Assembly: GCF_003336755.1 (NCBI RefSeq) | Contig: NZ_QMDI01000006.1 | Coordinates: 310,001 to 374,000 of the forward strand | Source: Elioraea thermophila (ex Habib et al. 2022) | Lineage (GTDB): Bacteria > Pseudomonadota > Alphaproteobacteria > Acetobacterales > Acetobacteraceae | DNA: 64,000 nucleotides | Direction of reading: 5' to 3' | In this document: positions 61,200-64,000 of the stretch, piece by piece | How positions within the stretch are numbered: position 1 is the first letter of the stretch | How the letters are laid out: each line of letters opens with the position of its first letter | Position numbers and translations under genes: made by a program | The notes under the pieces: generated by a model | Databases searched by the model: none | Told to the model about the DNA's origin: nothing | The model's input: only the letters and a program-made list of their open reading frames with translations

Positions 61200-61270
61200 G
61201 CAGCAGGCCCGGGCAGCGTGCCGCGCGCGCAAGACGTGCCGCCGCCCAGTCGCCTGAGGCTTCGCCGCTG

Positions 61271-62206
61271 ATGCCCGCCTCGCTCGCCCTGGTGCTGAGT
61301 GCCCTGGTTCCGGTCGTGCTTGTCATCGCGCTCGGCTGGGCGCTTCGGCACGCAGGCGTACTCGCCGAAGCCTTCTGGGCGGGGGCGGAGCGGCTCTGCT
61401 ACGTCGTGCTGCTGCCCGCCTTCCTCGCCCACGGCCTCGGCACGGCCGATCTCGGCGCGGTGCCGCTCGCCCGTCTCGCCGTCTCCATCGTCGGGCCGAT
61501 CCTCGCCGTCTCCGCCCTGCTCGCCGTCATCCGGCCGCGGCTCGCGATCAGCGGGGCGGCCTTCACCTCCGTCTTCCAGGGCTCGATCCGGTTCAACAAC
61601 TATCTCGGCCTTGCCTTCGCCACCGCCCTGCTCGGCGCACCGGGCGTGGGGCTCGCGGCGGTGGCGAACGGGCTGATCGTGCCGACGGTGAACGTGCTCT
61701 CCGTGCTCGCCTTCGCCGCCTTCGGCACCGCGCGCCCGAGTCTGGCCGGCACGCTGAAGGCGCTCGCCACCAACCCCCTCATCCTCGGCACGGCGGCGGG
61801 TGCCGTCTGGCAGGCGACGGCGGCGCCGGTGCCGGGCGTGGTTGCGGGAGCGTTGCGCATCGTGGGTCAGGCCGCCCTGCCCTTGGGCCTCTTGTGCGTG
61901 GGTGCCGCCTTCACCCCGCGCGTGCTCGGGGCCGAGCCGCGCGGCATTCTCCTCGCCTGTGCGATGAAGTTTCTCGTCCTGCCCGCGCTGACAGCCGCCG
62001 CCTGCCTCGCGCTCGGCGTGGCCGGGGCGCCGGCGCTCATCGCCGTGCTGTTCGCCGCGCTGCCGACGGCCACCTCGGCCTACATCCTGTCCCGCCAGTT
62101 GGGCGGCGACGCCGCGCTGATGAGCGCCATCACCACCTTGCAGACGCTCGCCTCGGTCGCCACGCTGCCGCTGACGCTCGCGCTCGTGCTCGCCGTCACG
62201 GTCTGA
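61271..62206 (+). CDS. AEC (auxin efflux carrier) family transporter
   Basis: A 311-residue inner-membrane protein with ten helices in a 5+5 arrangement. The first half includes LVIALGWALRHAGVLAEAFWAGAERLCYVVLLPAFLAHGL in parts (GWALRHAG, CYVVLLPAFL), and the conserved FQGSIRFNNYLGLAFA loop (about residues 97-112). Members export or import small organic acids; the substrate cannot be told. Convergent with proB, with three bases between the stops. Confidence 0.87.
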   Translation: MPASLALVLSALVPVVLVIALGWALRHAGVLAEAFWAGAERLCYVVLLPAFLAHGLGTADLGAVPLARLAVSIVGPILAVSALLAVIRPRLAISGAAFTSVFQGSIRFNNYLGLAFATALLGAPGVGLAAVANGLIVPTVNVLSVLAFAAFGTARPSLAGTLKALATNPLILGTAAGAVWQATAAPVPGVVAGALRIVGQAALPLGLLCVGAAFTPRVLGAEPRGILLACAMKFLVLPALTAAACLALGVAGAPALIAVLFAALPTATSAYILSRQLGGDAALMSAITTLQTLASVATLPLTLALVLAVTV

Positions 62207-62209
62207 GCA

Positions 62210-63328
62210 TCACAGCAGGGCGAGATCGTCGCGGTGGATCAGCTCCTCGCGGCCCTCGAAGCCGAGGATGGCGGCGATCTCGCGCGAGTGCCGCCCCATG
62301 ATGCGGCGCGCGTCCTCGGCGGCGTAGTTGGCGAGGCCCCGTGCGATCGGGGAACGATCCGGCCCCGCCACGATGACGCAGTCGCCGCGCGCGAAGGCGC
62401 CTTCCACCGCGCGCACGCCGGCGGGCAGCAGCGACCGCCCGGCGCGCAAGGCGCGCACCGCCCCCTCATCGACCACGATCATGCCCTGGGGGGCGAGGCT
62501 GCCCGCGATCCAGGTCTTCCACGCGCTGCGCGGGGCGGCGGTGGCGTGGAACAGGGTGCGGCGGGCGCGCCCCGCCATCACCTCGGCGAGCGCGTGCAGG
62601 CCGCGGCCGTTCGCGATCACCATCCGACAGCCTGCCCCCGTCGCGATCCGCGCTGCGGCGAGCTTGGTCACCATCCCGCCCGTGCTGATGCCCGGGACGG
62701 CGTCGCCCGCCATCGCCTCGATCTCGGGGGTGATGGCGGCGACCTCCGGGATGTGGCGCGCGGAGGCATCCTTGCGCGGATCCGCCGAATAGAGCCCGTC
62801 GATGTCGGACAGCAGCACGAGCAAATCCGCCGCGATCATCTCGGCGACGCGCGCGGCGAGACGGTCGTTGTCGCCGAAGCGGATCTCGGCGGTCGCCACC
62901 GTGTCGTTCTCGTTGATCACCGGCACGGCGCCGTAGGAAAGCAGCGTCTCGAGCGTGGCGCGGGCATTGAGGTAGCGGCGGCGTTCCTCGGAATCGTCCA
63001 GGGTGAGCAGCACCTGGGCCGCCGGCAGACGATGCGGAGCGAGCGCCTCCTCCCAGGCGCGGGCGAGCGCGATCTGCCCCGCCGCCGCCGCCGCCTGCTT
63101 CTCCTCGAGCCGCATGCGCGCCTTCGGCGGCAGGCCCGGCAGCCGCATGCGGCCGAGCGCGATTGCGCCCGATGAGACGACCACCACCTCGACCCCTGTC
63201 CGGCGAAGCGCGGCGATGTCCTCGGCGAGAGCGGCAAGCCAAGCGGCGCGCGGCGCGGCCGTCGCCTCATCGACCAGGAGGGCGGAACCGACCTTCACCA
63301 CCAGGCGCTTCGCCGCAAGGGGTGTCAT
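62210..63328 (-). CDS. proB: Glutamate 5-kinase
   Basis: A 372-residue enzyme for the first step of proline synthesis. The amino acid kinase domain ([14 protein letters not shown] at the N-terminus, [51 protein letters not shown]) is followed from about residue 280 by a PUA domain ([24 protein letters not shown]) as in E. coli. Its ATG overlaps the obgE stop by four bases, so proB is translated from the obgE mRNA, a common alphaproteobacterial arrangement. Confidence 0.95.
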   Translation of the reverse strand: MTPLAAKRLVVKVGSALLVDEATAAPRAAWLAALAEDIAALRRTGVEVVVVSSGAIALGRMRLPGLPPKARMRLEEKQAAAAAGQIALARAWEEALAPHRLPAAQVLLTLDDSEERRRYLNARATLETLLSYGAVPVINENDTVATAEIRFGDNDRLAARVAEMIAADLLVLLSDIDGLYSADPRKDASARHIPEVAAITPEIEAMAGDAVPGISTGGMVTKLAAARIATGAGCRMVIANGRGLHALAEVMAGRARRTLFHATAAPRSAWKTWIAGSLAPQGMIVVDEGAVRALRAGRSLLPAGVRAVEGAFARGDCVIVAGPDRSPIARGLANYAAEDARRIMGRHSREIAAILGFEGREELIHRDDLALL

Positions 63329-64000
63329 GCCGCCTCCCGGCGTGCTTCGGCGATGACGGCGGCGAGCGCGCGCACGATCTCGCGTACCCCCTCGCCGGTG
63401 GCGGCCGAGCAGACGAACACCGGCTTGCCCGCCGCCTTGGCCAGAGCCGCACGGCGGGCGGCGAGGGCGCGGGGCTCCACCGCATCCGCCTTGTTCAGCG
63501 CAACGAGCTCGGGCTTCTCGGCAAGCCCCGCACCGTAGGCGGCGAGTTCCTCGCGCACCGTGCGATAGGCCGTGCTGGGGCTGGCCAGCGTGCCGTCGAC
63601 GAGATGAAGGAGCACGCGGCAGCGTTCGATGTGACCGAGGAAGCGATCGCCAAGACCCGCGCCCTCGTGCGCGCCTTCGATCAGGCCCGGGATGTCGGCG
63701 AGCACGAAGTCCGTGTCATCGATGCGCACCACGCCGAGGTTTGGGTGCAGCGTGGTGAACGGGTAGTCGGCGATCTTCGGCCTCGCGGCGCTGACGGCGG
63801 CGAGGAAGGTCGATTTGCCCGCATTGGGCAGGCCGACGAGGCCGGCATCGGCAATGAGTTTCAGCCTCAACCACACCCAACGCTCCTCGCCCGGCTCGCC
63901 CGGATCGGCGCGGCGCGGGGCACGGTTGGTGGAGGACTTGTAGTGCGCGTTGCCGAAGCCGCCGCGCCCGCCGCGGGCGAGCACGACACGGGCGCCGGGA
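63325..64000 (-). CDS. obgE: GTPase ObgE/CgtA, C-terminal part (cut by window end)
   Basis: The frame is open to the right edge; about 225 residues are seen. Present are the end of the glycine-rich Obg domain ([21 protein letters not shown]) and the whole G domain: G1 [10 protein letters not shown]2 region [15 protein letters not shown]3 [10 protein letters not shown]4 NKAD and G5 SAATGEG. The N-terminal Obg fold lies outside the window. ObgE is an essential ribosome-assembly and stress GTPase. The GTG near 63984 is internal and not the start. Confidence 0.95.
   Translation of the reverse strand, partial: PGARVVLARGGRGGFGNAHYKSSTNRAPRRADPGEPGEERWVWLRLKLIADAGLVGLPNAGKSTFLAAVSAARPKIADYPFTTLHPNLGVVRIDDTDFVLADIPGLIEGAHEGAGLGDRFLGHIERCRVLLHLVDGTLASPSTAYRTVREELAAYGAGLAEKPELVALNKADAVEPRALAARRAALAKAAGKPVFVCSAATGEGVREIVRALAAVIAEARREAA

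Noticed and set aside
1-64000. tRNA, rRNA, CRISPR, insertion sequence or prophage features
   Set aside because: Intergenic regions are short and show no cloverleaf, spaced repeats, transposase or integrase genes.

Overview
The window is one gene-dense, very GC-rich stretch (roughly 70% G+C by eye, not counted) of a bacterial chromosome. Gene order and protein character point to an alphaproteobacterium, most likely Rhodospirillales/Acetobacteraceae-like: fabD-fabG-acpP-fabF-mltG, rpsF-rpsR-DUF2232-rplI, dnaB-alr-mlaE-mlaF, mutS-glnD-murJ-trpS and obgE-proB. I see no insertion sequences, phage genes, CRISPR arrays, rRNA or tRNA genes. No gap between genes exceeds about 250 bases. Both ends cut genes: an AtuA-like protein on the left and obgE on the right.

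Region by region. 1-2552: the tail of an AtuA-like gene, a DUF4387 gene and two tandem radC-type genes. 2549-8912: a MarR regulator divergent from a seven-gene catabolic operon (homogentisate dioxygenase, fumarylacetoacetate hydrolase family, an atypical MBL-fold protein, an FAD hydroxylase, a small DUF2783 protein and maleylacetoacetate isomerase), with a palindromic operator inside the promoter. 8941-16741 (minus strand): a polyamine-type ABC importer (ATPase, binding protein, two permeases) translationally coupled to a complete Mla-type lipid transporter (STAS-MlaE fusion, MlaF, MlaD, PqiC-like lipoprotein). 16823-22408: monomer-type B12-dependent ribonucleotide reductase behind a pair of NrdR-like boxes, 3-hydroxyisobutyryl-CoA hydrolase, an EamA exporter and two tandem small four-helix membrane proteins. 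22450-29321 (minus): an amidohydrolase that has lost its metal-binding HxH segment, a peptide-type binding protein, an alpha/beta hydrolase, a class V aminotransferase and an SLC13 permease.

29318-33788 (minus): fatty-acid synthesis genes and mltG. 34027-36280 (plus): the S6/S18/L9 operon, with a strong leader hairpin. 36418-41908 (plus): cyclopropane fatty acid synthase, dnaB, alr and a second, incomplete Mla-type pair. 41925-44083 (minus): universal stress protein, TIGR02186 protein and TauE exporter. 44253-52770 (minus): trpS, murJ, glnD, mutS and a small unknown gene. 52840-56254 (minus): modABC followed by a coupled TauE/SafE gene, divergent from a one-domain ModE-type regulator. 56746-62206 (plus): malic enzyme, PsiE-like protein, MBL hydrolase, Crp/Fnr regulator and AEC transporter. 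62210-64000 (minus): proB and obgE.

The clearest regulatory units read from sequence are the MarR operator in the spacer of a TTGACT/TATCAG promoter (hmg operon), the NrdR-like box pair with 31-bp centre spacing ahead of nrdJ, and divergent promoters between fabD and rpsF. No wholly unknown multi-gene system stands out. The best candidates for new biology are the 3-hydroxyphenylacetate/homogentisate cluster with its degenerate MBL protein and DUF2783 partner, the coupling of a polyamine importer to a lipid transporter, and the tandem four-helix proteins.
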